Assembly (NCBI RefSeq): GCF_001028175.1
Contig: NZ_AEJF01000229.1
Coordinates: forward strand, 1-64,000
Length of the DNA stretch: 64,000 bases
Direction of reading: 5' to 3'
From: Caballeronia mineralivorans PML1(12)
GTDB taxonomy: Bacteria > Pseudomonadota > Gammaproteobacteria > Burkholderiales > Burkholderiaceae
Shown here: positions 16,364-25,032 of the stretch, in pieces
How positions within the stretch are numbered: position 1 is the stretch's first letter
Layout of the letters: each line of letters opens with the position of its first letter
The notes under the pieces: generated by a model
The model's database searches: none
What the model was told of the DNA's origin: nothing
Seen by the model: the letters and a program-made list of their open reading frames with translations, nothing else
Program-made: the position numbers and the translations under genes

Positions 16364-17307
16364 GTACCGAGACTGGTATCAAGCGCGTTGCGGTTGTTGG
16401 CACCGGCGTGATTGGGGCGAGTTGGGCCGCCTATTTTCTCGCGCAGGGCCTTCAGGTCAGCGCCACCGATCCGGCTCCGGGTGCGCGCGAACGGCTCACC
16501 GAAGCAGTCTTGCGGCATTGGCCGACACTGGTTGAAAGCGGGCTTGAAACGGGCGCGTCGTTCGACAATCTTAGCTTCCACGACACGCTCGAAGCCGCGC
16601 TCGAAGGTGCCCAGTTCGTGCAGGAAAACGGTCCTGAGCGCGCCGATCTGAAGCTCGCGTTGTTCGCGCGCATGGATGCAGCGCTCGACCAGAACGTCGT
16701 CATTGCATCGAGTTCTTCCGGCTTGTTGATGAGCGATGTACAGGCGGCGTGCCGCCATCCCGAGCGTGTGGTGCTCGGACATCCGTTCAATCCGCCGCAT
16801 CTGATTCCGCTGGTTGAAGTGATCGGCGGGAGGCGGACATCGGCAGAAACGATCCAGCGGACGCTCGATTTTTATCGTGCCATCGGCAAGCGGCCGATCA
16901 ATCCGAAGAAGGAAGTCAAAGGTCATATTGCGAACCGGCTGCAGGCCGCGTTATGGCGCGAGGCGTTCCATCTGGTGGCGATTGGAGCCGCGAGCGTGAG
17001 CGACATAGACGATGCCATCGCCTACGGTCCCGGCTTGCGCTGGGCTGTCATGGGGCCGTTTGCAAACCTGCATTTGTCGGGCGGCGAGGGTGGCATGCGG
17101 CATTTGCTCGACCACCTTGGCGGACCGATCGAAAGCTGGTGGGGTGACCTGGGCATGCCGGTGCTGACGCCGGAACTCAAGCAGAAAGTAGTCGACGGTA
17201 TCGACACCGAACTGGCGAACCGAAGCGACACACAGATCACAACCGAGCGCGACGAACTGATCCTCGCGATGCTGCGCGCGAAGGCGGCGGCAGCGTCGAT
17301 CCCGTGA
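16360..17307 (+). CDS. 3-hydroxyacyl-CoA / L-carnitine-type dehydrogenase
   Basis: 315 residues, single-domain-pair 3-hydroxyacyl dehydrogenase. GTGVIGASWAAYF is the NAD site, the QENGPERADLK and SSSSGLLMSD segments hold catalytic Ser/His/Glu positions, and GHPFNPPHLIPLVEVIGG is the signature block. Length and KEVKGHIANRLQAALWREA resemble L-carnitine dehydrogenases, which act on free hydroxy acids rather than CoA esters. Its pairing with a BKACE enzyme, which needs a free beta-keto acid, favours that reading. The true substrate is unknown. Confidence 0.82.
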   Translation: MSTETGIKRVAVVGTGVIGASWAAYFLAQGLQVSATDPAPGARERLTEAVLRHWPTLVESGLETGASFDNLSFHDTLEAALEGAQFVQENGPERADLKLALFARMDAALDQNVVIASSSSGLLMSDVQAACRHPERVVLGHPFNPPHLIPLVEVIGGRRTSAETIQRTLDFYRAIGKRPINPKKEVKGHIANRLQAALWREAFHLVAIGAASVSDIDDAIAYGPGLRWAVMGPFANLHLSGGEGGMRHLLDHLGGPIESWWGDLGMPVLTPELKQKVVDGIDTELANRSDTQITTERDELILAMLRAKAAAASIP

Positions 17308-17349
17308 CTTGGCTGCATTGGAAATCAAAAACATTCGACGGAGACAAAC

Positions 17350-18267
17350 ATGAGCAAACCCAAAGTCATAGTGACCATTGCGCCAACGGGTGGCATGGCC
17401 AGCAAGAAGCAGAATCCCAGCCTGCCTACGCAGCCCGATGAAATTGCACGTGATGTCTACGACTGCTATAACGCCGGCGCGAGCGTGGTCGCCGTGCATG
17501 CACGACGACCCGACGATGGCGCGACTTGCAACGCGGATATCTATCGCGACATCAACACGCGGATTCGCGCGAAGTGCGACATCGTGATCAACAACTCGAC
17601 CGGCGGTGGCGTGCACGGCGACATGATCGCGCAGGCGCCGAACGGGTACTGGGAAATCCTGTGGGAAGAGCGCCTGAAGGGCATGGATGCCGGCGCGGAA
17701 ATGTGCACGCTCGACGCGACCACGATCATCGCGACATTCGGCGATAAGGAGTTGCTCATGCACACGTCGCCGGAACGGTCGAAGCATCTCGCCATCGAGA
17801 TGAAAAAGCGCGGCATCAAACCGGAGTGGGAAGTCTTCAGTCCGACGCATATCGTGCAGGACGTCGCCGCACTGACAGCCGCGGGTTTCGACGACGAACC
17901 GTTCTTCATCAACCTGGTACTCGGCGTTCATCGCAACTTTCAGAACGCGATGCCTTATACGCCACGCGTGTTGCAGTCCATGGTCGATCTCTTGCCCAAA
18001 GGCAGCATCTTTTGCGTAAGCGGGATCGGTCCGGCACAACTGCCGTCGGCGATGAACTCGCTGTTGCTCGGCGGGCATGTACGCGTTGGGCTCGAAGACA
18101 ACCTGTACTACGGCCCCGGTGAACTCGCGACCAATCTGCAACTGACCGAACGCATCGTCAGGCTCGTGCGCGAGATGGGCTACGAGCCGGCCACGCCAAC
18201 TGAAGCGCGTGAAATCATGGGACTGCCGCGCAAGAACGGTCCGAGCCCCGACTTCGCGATGCGCTGA
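17350..18267 (+). CDS. Beta-keto acid cleavage enzyme (BKACE, DUF849 family)
   Basis: 305 residues. VIVTIAPTGGMASK at the start, HARRPDDG for the zinc-binding His, NNSTGGG and VGLEDNLYYGPG near the end are hallmarks of the family first known as 3-keto-5-aminohexanoate cleavage enzyme. BKACEs condense a beta-keto acid with acetyl-CoA and split it into acetoacetate and a new acyl-CoA. Substrate specificity varies widely across the family. Ribosome site GGAG is 8 bases before the ATG. Confidence 0.87.
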   Translation: MSKPKVIVTIAPTGGMASKKQNPSLPTQPDEIARDVYDCYNAGASVVAVHARRPDDGATCNADIYRDINTRIRAKCDIVINNSTGGGVHGDMIAQAPNGYWEILWEERLKGMDAGAEMCTLDATTIIATFGDKELLMHTSPERSKHLAIEMKKRGIKPEWEVFSPTHIVQDVAALTAAGFDDEPFFINLVLGVHRNFQNAMPYTPRVLQSMVDLLPKGSIFCVSGIGPAQLPSAMNSLLLGGHVRVGLEDNLYYGPGELATNLQLTERIVRLVREMGYEPATPTEAREIMGLPRKNGPSPDFAMR

Positions 18268-18305
18268 GCCCGACCGCCCCACAACAATAAAGCAGGAGAC
18301 AAACG

Positions 18306-18398
18306 ATGTCACAGTCACGCCGAAAGCTAGCGTTGGCCTATGGCGGTACGGGTCGCGCGCTGGTCGTTGTCAGAGGTGGCCAATGGGTCCTGAACTGA
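18306..18398 (+). CDS. Short upstream ORF overlapping the ligase start
   Basis: A 30-codon frame (MSQSRRKLALAYGG... ending WVLN) with AGGAGACAAACG before its ATG, the same ribosome-site style as the BKACE gene upstream. It ends inside the first codons of the ligase gene, which uses another frame. It may be a leader peptide that couples translation, or the relic of an original start of the ligase. No homology is recognised. Confidence 0.35.
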   Translation: MSQSRRKLALAYGGTGRALVVVRGGQWVLN

Positions 18399-20239
18399 GC
18401 GCTCCGATTTGCAGGTTGCGCGAAGGGCTCGCGCAACCCGATATCGCGCGGGAAACGAGGCCCGATGGCAGTTTCGTGCTGCGTTCGCGTACGCCGCTCG
18501 CGCCGTTCCGGCGCAGCGTGATCGACTGGCTTGTGCATTGGGCCATGCTCACGCCCGATGTGCCGTTCCTCGCAGAACGGGTTCGCCGGCAAGGTGAAAG
18601 CGCAAGCTGGCGCGTGGTGACCTATGCCGATGCGCTGCGCCAAACGCGCTCGATCGGTCAGGCGCTGCTCGACTTGACGGTCGCTCCCGAGCGGCCGGTG
18701 ACCGTACTCTCCGACAACAGCATCAATCATGCATTGATGACACTCGCGGCCATGCTCGTCGGACGGCCGAGCGCGACGGTGTCGTCGGCTTATGCGCGGG
18801 TGGCGAAGGACATGACGAAGCTGCACGGCATCTTGAGGCAACTCGATCCGGCGCTAGTTTACGTCGAAGACGGCGATGCTTACGGCCATGCGCTCGCCGC
18901 TGCACCGCTCGATTGTCCGATCGTCGCGACCATTGCGCCGAAGGCTGGATGGCTGCCATTCGATGCGTTGCTGTCAACCGCTGCAAGCTCTGACGTCGAT
19001 GCGGCTTATGCGCGGATCGCGCCTGACGATATCGCGAAGCTGCTGCTGACATCGGGTTCGACGGGCAGGCCGAAGCTTGTCATCAACACGCACGGGATGC
19101 TGAGCGCGAACCAGCAAATGATCGCGCAGTGCTGGCCTTTCGTCGATGGCGCAGCGCCGGTCGTGGTCGACTGGCTGCCGTGGAGCCATACCTTCGGCGC
19201 CAATCACAACTTCAATCTGGTGCTGCGCAATGGCGGCACGCTGCATGTAGACGATGGACGTCCGGTGCCGGGTCTCATCGAACGCACGGTCGAGAACCTG
19301 CGCGACGTGGCGCCTACGCTGCATTTCAACGTCCCGCGCGGCTTCGATGCGCTCGCGCCGTTTCTCGAAGCCAACGACTTGTTCGCCGCACGATTTTTCG
19401 AGCGCCTGCAGATGTTGTTTTATGCAGCGGCGAGCCTGCCGCCCGCGCTGCGCGATCGTTTCGAGCGAGTGGCCGTGCGCCATCGCGAAGCACCGGTTTT
19501 CTTCGCATCGGCATGGGGTTCCACGGAGACTTCGCCGGTCGTCACGAGCGTCCATTTCCATCATGACGTGGCCGGCAACATCGGCGTCCCGACGCCCGGC
19601 AATGAGCTCAAGTTCGTGCCTTGCGCCGGCAAACTCGACATGCGGGTGCGCGGTCCGTCGGTGTTTCCCGGCTATCTGAACGATCCGGCGGCGACGGCAG
19701 CCGCCTTCGACGAAGAGGGTTTCTATCGCATCGGCGACGCCGGCAAGCTCTGCGATCCAGAGGATCCCAATGCCGGTGTGGTGTTCGACGGACGCATTGC
19801 AGAGGACTTCAAGCTGTCGAGCGGCACATGGGTATCGGTGGGCACGCTTCGACTGAAAGCCGTTGGCACACTCGCGCCTTTCGCCCTGGACGTGGTGGTC
19901 GCGGGTCATGACCGCGATGAAATCGGCCTGCTGATTTTCCCGACACAGGCGTTGCGCGCGCTTGCGGCCGACCTCCCTCTATTGGAAAGCACGGGGGAGC
20001 AATTAGGTCGTCATCCAGCCGTTCGCGAGACCGTGCTCGAAGGCCTGCGTCGCATGGCACGCGATAGCGGCACATCGCAACGCGCCGCACGGGCTGTGAT
20101 CCTTTCCGGCGCGCCTTCGCTCGAGGCGGGTGAGATTACAGACAAGGGTTACGTCAACCAGCGAGCTGTGTTGACCCTGCGCGCAGACGAAGTGCAACGG
20201 CTTTTCTCCCACGCGGACTCGGTGATCGTCATCGAGTAA
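18383..20239 (+). CDS. AMP-forming acyl/aryl-CoA ligase, feruloyl-CoA synthetase-like
   Basis: 618 residues from the ATG at 18383, which is preceded by AGAGGTGG. The adenylation motif LLLTSGSTGRPKLVINTH is clear, with WGSTETSPVVTS as motif A5 and RIGDAGKL plus FDGRIAEDFKLSSGTWVSVG as A7-A8. The last block matches feruloyl-CoA synthetases. It would activate an aromatic or phenylpropenoid acid with ATP and CoA. As the last gene of the operon it is the likely source of the CoA ester sensed by the BoxR-like repressor. The exact acid is not determinable. Confidence 0.8.
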   Translation: MGPELSAPICRLREGLAQPDIARETRPDGSFVLRSRTPLAPFRRSVIDWLVHWAMLTPDVPFLAERVRRQGESASWRVVTYADALRQTRSIGQALLDLTVAPERPVTVLSDNSINHALMTLAAMLVGRPSATVSSAYARVAKDMTKLHGILRQLDPALVYVEDGDAYGHALAAAPLDCPIVATIAPKAGWLPFDALLSTAASSDVDAAYARIAPDDIAKLLLTSGSTGRPKLVINTHGMLSANQQMIAQCWPFVDGAAPVVVDWLPWSHTFGANHNFNLVLRNGGTLHVDDGRPVPGLIERTVENLRDVAPTLHFNVPRGFDALAPFLEANDLFAARFFERLQMLFYAAASLPPALRDRFERVAVRHREAPVFFASAWGSTETSPVVTSVHFHHDVAGNIGVPTPGNELKFVPCAGKLDMRVRGPSVFPGYLNDPAATAAAFDEEGFYRIGDAGKLCDPEDPNAGVVFDGRIAEDFKLSSGTWVSVGTLRLKAVGTLAPFALDVVVAGHDRDEIGLLIFPTQALRALAADLPLLESTGEQLGRHPAVRETVLEGLRRMARDSGTSQRAARAVILSGAPSLEAGEITDKGYVNQRAVLTLRADEVQRLFSHADSVIVIE

Positions 20240-20396
20240 CGCGAACCGAAGCACGCAAAGAAGGAGGTCAAGAAACCGATCGCATCCATCGCGATAGCCG
20301 GAGCCACATCCGGCGTCGCAAGGGGACGGCTTGTCCACGTTTTACACACAACAGGCCTGCGTGACGTCGTAAGGACGTGATTACTACCGCGTAGGG

Positions 20397-20440
20397 AGGG
20401 CGCGATCGGGCAATGAAAAAGGATGCCCGTGTCGCGCCCT
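20397..20440. repeat. Strong two-part hairpin
   Basis: Outer arms AGGGCGCGA / TCGCGCCCT and inner arms CGGGCA / TGCCCG pair across an A-rich 11-base loop, with a one/two-base internal bulge. The 15 pairs are GC-rich. No T-run follows on the plus strand, so it is not a standard terminator of the ligase operon; it could act in RNA as a processing or stability element. Confidence 0.55.
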
Positions 20441-20637
20441 GTTCTACCTATGTCATCGCATGCGATGCTTGAAATAGATCGTTGAACAAACATTTCTTCA
20501 GCATGTTCAAACAGCCGGCAGGGCGTTGCCGGCGCGTTTCGACGCAGGTCCGGGAAAACCTTCGCAGAAACCGGTTGATTGGCTAGCGTTACGAACTATA
20601 TTTAAGAGAATAAAGAACACGGTCATGCAGGCGAAAC

Positions 20638-20689
20638 GTTTAACTGCGGCTTACTCACTGTTTAACCACGTGTTTAACCGCGGTTTAAA
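20638..20689. promoter_or_regulatory. Four helically phased GTTTAAC/A boxes
   Basis: GTTTAAC occurs at 20638, 20660 and 20672 and GTTTAAA at 20683. The start-to-start spacings of 22, 12 and 11 bases are near whole helical turns, so all boxes would face the same side of the DNA. The last two also form a dyad around CCGCGG. This looks like an array of activator sites about 170-220 bases before the hydrogenase start. Confidence 0.45.
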
Positions 20690-20861
20690 TATCGGCCTAA
20701 TGCAGACCGGAAAGGCGAGCGAATAGACAGACCAAAGCGGCATCGATCGATCGCCGTGCTTGATCTATTCGCGCAAGGCGGGTCCCCGCCACGGCCGGCA
20801 ACAGACACGTTGCAATCCGCGGGGGTGTCACAAAATCGCCAGCAGGCGAGGAGGTTCCGCC

Positions 20862-21921
20862 ATGGATCCGGAAAGCGCCATTCCGTATGGCCGCAAAACT
20901 CAGCACGCCCCTGCACTGAAGGAAGTACACATCCTGTGGATTACCGCGGGCCTCGGTTGCGACGGCGATTCAGTATCTATTACCGCCGCTACGCAGCCCA
21001 GCATTGAAGACGTGCTGCTCGGCGCAATCCCTGGACTGCCGAAGGTGCATCTGCACAACCCGGTGCTGGCGTATGAAAACGGCGCGGAGTTCATGGCCCC
21101 GTTTCATGCTGCGGCGCGGGGTGAGATGGACAACTTCGTGCTCGTCATGGAAGGCTCGATTCCGAACGAAAAAATTAATCGCGAAGGGTACTGGGCCGCC
21201 ATGGGAACGGATCCCGACACGCACGAACCCATCACGATTCCGCAGTGGCTCGATCGCCTCGCGCCCAAGGCGCTGGCCGTCGTCGGCGCAGGTACGTGCG
21301 CGACTTACGGCGGCATTCATGCGATGGAAGGCAATCCCACGGGTTGCATGGGCCTGGCGGACTATCTCGGCTGGGACTGGAAATCGAAAGCGGGCTTGCC
21401 TATCGTCAACGTTCCCGGTTGTCCGGTGCAGCCGGACAATTTTTATGGAGACGCTGCTGTACCTGCTTTATCAACTTGCAGGTCTCGCGCCCATGATTCC
21501 GCTCGATGCCGCGCTACGTCCGAAGTGGCTGTTTACGCGTACCGTGCACGATGGCTGCGACCGCGCGGGCTCCTATGAGCAGGCGCTGTTCGCGACGGAA
21601 TATGGGAGTCCGAACTGTATTGTCAAGCTGGGATGCTGGGGACCGGTGGTCAACTGCAACGTGCCGAAGCGCGGCTGGATCAACGGCGTTGGAGGCTGTC
21701 CGAACGTGGGCGGAATCTGCATCGGCTGCACGATGCCGGGGTTCCCGGACAAGTTCATGCCGTTCATGGACCAGCCACCCGGCGCGGTCCTGTCATCGAA
21801 TCTCATCAAGTCTTATGGCGGGCTGATTCGAAGTTTGCGCAAGCTCACCAATACGACCATCAACGATGAACCTAAATGGCGGCATAACCGTCCTGAGCTG
21901 ACGACTGGCTATCGTCGCTGA
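20862..21921 (+). pseudogene. [NiFe] hydrogenase small subunit, group 1h type, interrupted by a +1 frameshift
   Basis: Starts at an ATG with a perfect GAGGAGG site. Frame 1 encodes MDPESAIPYG... through the proximal-cluster motif WITAGLGCDGD (C33, D36), GTCATYGGIHA and GCPVQPDNF. There the run of five T at 21440-21444 shifts the frame; with four T it would continue METLLYLLYQ... through HDGCDRAGSYE, GSPNC, KLGCWGP and GGCPNVGGICIGC to the stop at 21921. All cluster ligands beyond the shift are intact. Asp at the CxxD position and the lack of a Tat signal are characteristic of the oxygen-tolerant, high-affinity group 1h enzymes. Real mutation, recoding or assembly error cannot be told apart here. 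Confidence 0.85.
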
Positions 21922-22016
21922 ACGGCTGCGCGGAACACATGGAAACCGCCGCTGGATGAAGGGTAATGAACCTAACGGCGGTCCCAGCGAGAGACAGAAG
22001 TATCCAGGAGGGGGTC

Positions 22017-23843
22017 ATGGCGGACATTGCAGCACCTGAACTAAAGTCGGGCAAGGCATCACAGCCTGCCAAACTGGTCGAGATGAACTGGGATCCGATC
22101 ACGCGGATCGTCGGCAGTCTCGGCATCTATACGAAGATCGATTTCGAGCAGCGCAAGGTCGCCGAGTGCTACAGCACGTCGTCGATTTTTCGCGGCTACA
22201 GCATCTTCATGAAGGGCAAGGATCCGCGCGACTCGCACTTCATTACCAGCCGTATCTGCGGCATCTGCGGCGATAACCACGCGACCTGCTCGGTGTATGC
22301 GCAGAACATGGCCTACGGCGTGAAACCGCCGAACATGGCGGAGTGGATCGTCAATCTCGGCGAAGCGGCCGAGTACATGTTCGACCACAACATCTTCCAG
22401 GACAACCTGGTGGGCGTGGATTTCTGCGAGCAGATGGTCAAGGAAACGAACCCGGGTGTCTGGGCGAAAGCGCAAAAGGCCGCCTCGCCACATGCGGAGA
22501 TCCACGGCTACAAGACCATCGCGGACATCATGACCGCGTCGAATCCGTTCACCGGCGAGTTCTATCGCGAGACGCTGCATGTCAGCCGTTATACGCGGGA
22601 GATGTTCTGCCTGATGGAAGGACGTCACGTGCATCCGTCGACGCTGTATCCCGGGGGCGTGGGGACAGTGCCGACCGTGCAGTTGTTCACCGACTACATC
22701 ACGCGGCTGATGAAGTATGTGGAGTTCATGAAGAAAGTCGTGCCGTTGCACGACGACCTGTTCGACTTCTTTTATGAAGCGCTACCGGGTTACGAGGAAG
22801 TGGGTCGCCGGAGGATTCTGCTGGGGTGCTGGGGATCGTTCCAGGACCCGGACGTGTGCGACTACAACTACAAGACCATGACCGACTGGGGCCGCAGCAT
22901 GTTCGTCACGCCGGGCGTGGTGGTGGACGGCGAACTAGTGACAACCGATCTGGTCGAGATCAACCTGAACATCCGCATCCTGCTCGGCAGCTCGTTCTAT
23001 GAGGACTGGGATCACGAAGAAACGTTTGTTCGTCAGGACCCGTTGGGCAACCCGATTGACCGCAAACATCCCTGGAACCAGACCACCTTGCCGCGGCCGC
23101 AAAAACGCAAGTTCGACGGCAACTATACGTGGGTGATGTCGCCACGCTGGTACGACAAACGCACCGGCGATTACCTTGCACTCGATACCGGCGGCGGTCC
23201 GATCGCACGTTTGTGGACGACCGCGCTCGCAGGTCTGGTGGATATCGGCTATGTGAAGTCGACGGGCCACAGCGTGAAGATCTATTTGCCGAAGACGGCG
23301 CTCAAACCCGAAGTCGAGTTCGAATGGAACATTCCAAAGTGGAGCAACGCGATCGAACGTGACCGCGCGCGCACTTACTTCCAGGCGTATGCGGCAGCTT
23401 GTGCGCTGCATTTCGCGGAGAAGGCGCTGGCCGAATTGCATGCGGGCCACACGCGCACCTTCACGCCGTTCCAGGTGCCCGATGAAGCCATCGGCTGTGG
23501 TTTTCATGAAGCGGTGCGTGGGGTGCTGTCGCATCACCTCGTGATCAAGGGCGGCAAGATTGCGAACTATCATCCGTATCCGCCGACCCCGTGGAACGCA
23601 AATCCGCGCGATATCTACGGCACGCCTGGACCGTACGAAGACGCGGTGCAGAACACGCCGATCTTCGAAGAGAACGGGCCGGACAAGTTCAAAGGCATCG
23701 ACATCATGCGCGCGGTGCGCAGCTTCGATCCGTGCCTGCCGTGTGGCGTCCATATGTACGTGGGAGATGGCAAGACCGTCGATGTCGCGCATTCGCCGAC
23801 CTTCGGCGTTCCGTCGGGCATGAAACCGGGAGGGCACTTATGA
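22017..23843 (+). CDS. [NiFe] hydrogenase large subunit, group 1h type
   Basis: 608 residues. The nickel-binding motifs are RICGICGD (C81, C84) and DPCLPCGVHM (C573, C576, H579). A tail of 29 residues follows the final His and should be removed by the M52 protease encoded downstream. The ATG at 22017 follows GGAGGGGG; an earlier in-frame ATG at 21966 lacks such a site. It catalyses H2 to protons and electrons at a Ni-Fe(CN)2CO centre. Members of this group oxidise hydrogen at atmospheric concentrations in soil bacteria, an assignment here based on motif context. Confidence 0.92.
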   Translation: MADIAAPELKSGKASQPAKLVEMNWDPITRIVGSLGIYTKIDFEQRKVAECYSTSSIFRGYSIFMKGKDPRDSHFITSRICGICGDNHATCSVYAQNMAYGVKPPNMAEWIVNLGEAAEYMFDHNIFQDNLVGVDFCEQMVKETNPGVWAKAQKAASPHAEIHGYKTIADIMTASNPFTGEFYRETLHVSRYTREMFCLMEGRHVHPSTLYPGGVGTVPTVQLFTDYITRLMKYVEFMKKVVPLHDDLFDFFYEALPGYEEVGRRRILLGCWGSFQDPDVCDYNYKTMTDWGRSMFVTPGVVVDGELVTTDLVEINLNIRILLGSSFYEDWDHEETFVRQDPLGNPIDRKHPWNQTTLPRPQKRKFDGNYTWVMSPRWYDKRTGDYLALDTGGGPIARLWTTALAGLVDIGYVKSTGHSVKIYLPKTALKPEVEFEWNIPKWSNAIERDRARTYFQAYAAACALHFAEKALAELHAGHTRTFTPFQVPDEAIGCGFHEAVRGVLSHHLVIKGGKIANYHPYPPTPWNANPRDIYGTPGPYEDAVQNTPIFEENGPDKFKGIDIMRAVRSFDPCLPCGVHMYVGDGKTVDVAHSPTFGVPSGMKPGGHL

Positions 23844-24379
23844 GCGGCGCGCGCGTGCTTGAAGAACAACAACAGCGCATCGACGAACTGATTGCAGCAC
23901 TGGCGGCGCTGGACAACAAGCATGCGCGAGACATTGCGCAAGCGTTGCTGCAGGTGGTGCTTGATCTGCATGCAAGTGGTCTTGCGCGGCTGGCCGAAAT
24001 CGTGACGGAGGCAGACGGCGCCGACGGGCCGATTGTCGCCCGGCTCATGCAGGACAAGCAGGTCAGCGCATTATTGTTGCTGCATGGACTGCATCCGCAG
24101 GATCTGGCAAGCCGGGTGCGGCACGCGGTCGAAGGGCTGCGCGCCCCGCTCGGTGCGCAAGGCATGGGGATCGAACTGGTCGATGCGCGGGAGGACCTGG
24201 TACGCGTTCGTCTGGCGGGCGTGCTGACTGGCAAGCACGTCACGCCTGCCGATGTGCAGAACGATATCGAGCGGGCAATTTTCGAACAGGCGCCGGACGT
24301 AGCGCACATTGAAATAGACGGGATGCCGGACGTCAATGTCCATGAGCTGCGGTTTGTTGCAACGCTGCCTACATCATGA
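23840..24379 (+). CDS. NifU-C-terminal-domain-like hydrogenase accessory protein without cysteines
   Basis: 179 residues. A helical N-terminal half (1-100) is followed by a segment resembling the NifU C-terminal domain (GIELVDAREDLVRVRLAG..., then a helix and VAHIEIDGMPDV). Genuine NifU/Nfu scaffolds carry a CxxC pair in this domain; this protein has no cysteine at all, so it cannot hold an iron-sulfur cluster itself. Such proteins recur in group 1h operons. It could be a chaperone for the small subunit. Four-base overlaps on both sides. Confidence 0.7.
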   Translation: MSGARVLEEQQQRIDELIAALAALDNKHARDIAQALLQVVLDLHASGLARLAEIVTEADGADGPIVARLMQDKQVSALLLLHGLHPQDLASRVRHAVEGLRAPLGAQGMGIELVDAREDLVRVRLAGVLTGKHVTPADVQNDIERAIFEQAPDVAHIEIDGMPDVNVHELRFVATLPTS

Positions 24380-25032
24380 ACGCGCGCGGGGAGGGTCAAC
24401 CCGGGCAACCCGGACAACCCGGCTGGGTTGCCGCGTTGCGGACGTTTGCCCGGCCACCGGTGACGACGTTATGCGAACTGTGTGGCGAACCGCTCGACAA
24501 TGTCCATCCGCATCTGGTCGAACCGGAGCAGCACGCGCTGCGTTGCTGCTGCCGCGCGTGTGCGCTGCTGTTCGGCAATCAGCAGAATGCGCGATATAAG
24601 CGGGTGCCGGAACGCGGTACCTGGCTCGGCGGCTTTCATCTCAGCGACGAACAATGGGACGCGCTGGCGATCCCGATCGGTATCGCGTTTTTCTACCGGG
24701 ATTCGGCGGCGCAACGCGTGATCGCGATGTATCCCGGTGCGGCCGGTGCGATGCAGTCGTCGCTCGATCTGAACGCGTGGGATCGTCTCGTTGTCGATAA
24801 CCCCATCCTCGATACCCTCGAACCCGACGTTGAAGCGCTGTTGGTCAACCGCGTGGAAGGCGCACGTGAGTATTATCGCGTGCCTATCGACCAGTGTTAT
24901 GCGCTGACCGGCGTGATTCGTGTGCGCTGGCGTGGCTTGTCGGGCGGTGTCGATGCATGGCGTGCGATCCATGCCTGTTTCGCCGCGCTGAAAGCGGGCG
25001 AGCGTTTGCCCGAGGGAGTGCCGAATGCCTGA
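24376..25032 (+). CDS. Hydrogenase-associated protein, DUF5947-like
   Basis: 218 residues. After a Gly/Gln/Pro repeat tail (GQPGQPGQPG), two cysteine pairs CELCGEPL and CCCRACALLF with an intervening His-rich stretch suggest a zinc or rubredoxin-like iron site. The remainder contains FFYRDSAAQRVIAMYPGAAGA and a conserved LEPDVEALLVNR. From memory, this arrangement matches the DUF5947 proteins of group 1h hydrogenase loci. Function unknown; electron transfer or cluster insertion are options. Overlaps the next gene by eight bases. Confidence 0.65.
   Translation: MNARGEGQPGQPGQPGWVAALRTFARPPVTTLCELCGEPLDNVHPHLVEPEQHALRCCCRACALLFGNQQNARYKRVPERGTWLGGFHLSDEQWDALAIPIGIAFFYRDSAAQRVIAMYPGAAGAMQSSLDLNAWDRLVVDNPILDTLEPDVEALLVNRVEGAREYYRVPIDQCYALTGVIRVRWRGLSGGVDAWRAIHACFAALKAGERLPEGVPNA

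Larger units (their letters stand above)
20240..20861. promoter_or_regulatory. Control region upstream of the hydrogenase operon
   Basis: No gene is supported in these 622 bases. They contain a strong hairpin (20397-20440), a perfect 14-base palindrome CATCGCATGCGATG (20454-20467), an inverted repeat TTGAACA-N15-TGTTCAA (20482-20510), and four phased GTTTAA boxes (20638-20689). I looked for a sigma-54 GG-N10-GC promoter, common for hydrogenases, and found none that fits. Confidence 0.6.

Noticed and set aside
16951..18318. Minus-strand frame of 455 codons opposite the dehydrogenase and BKACE genes
   Set aside because: Covers two well-supported genes and its translation has no recognisable domain.
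20240..20861. Sigma-54 promoter for the hydrogenase operon
   Set aside because: GG...GC pairs near 20582 and 20803 do not have the required 10-base spacing, so no claim is made.
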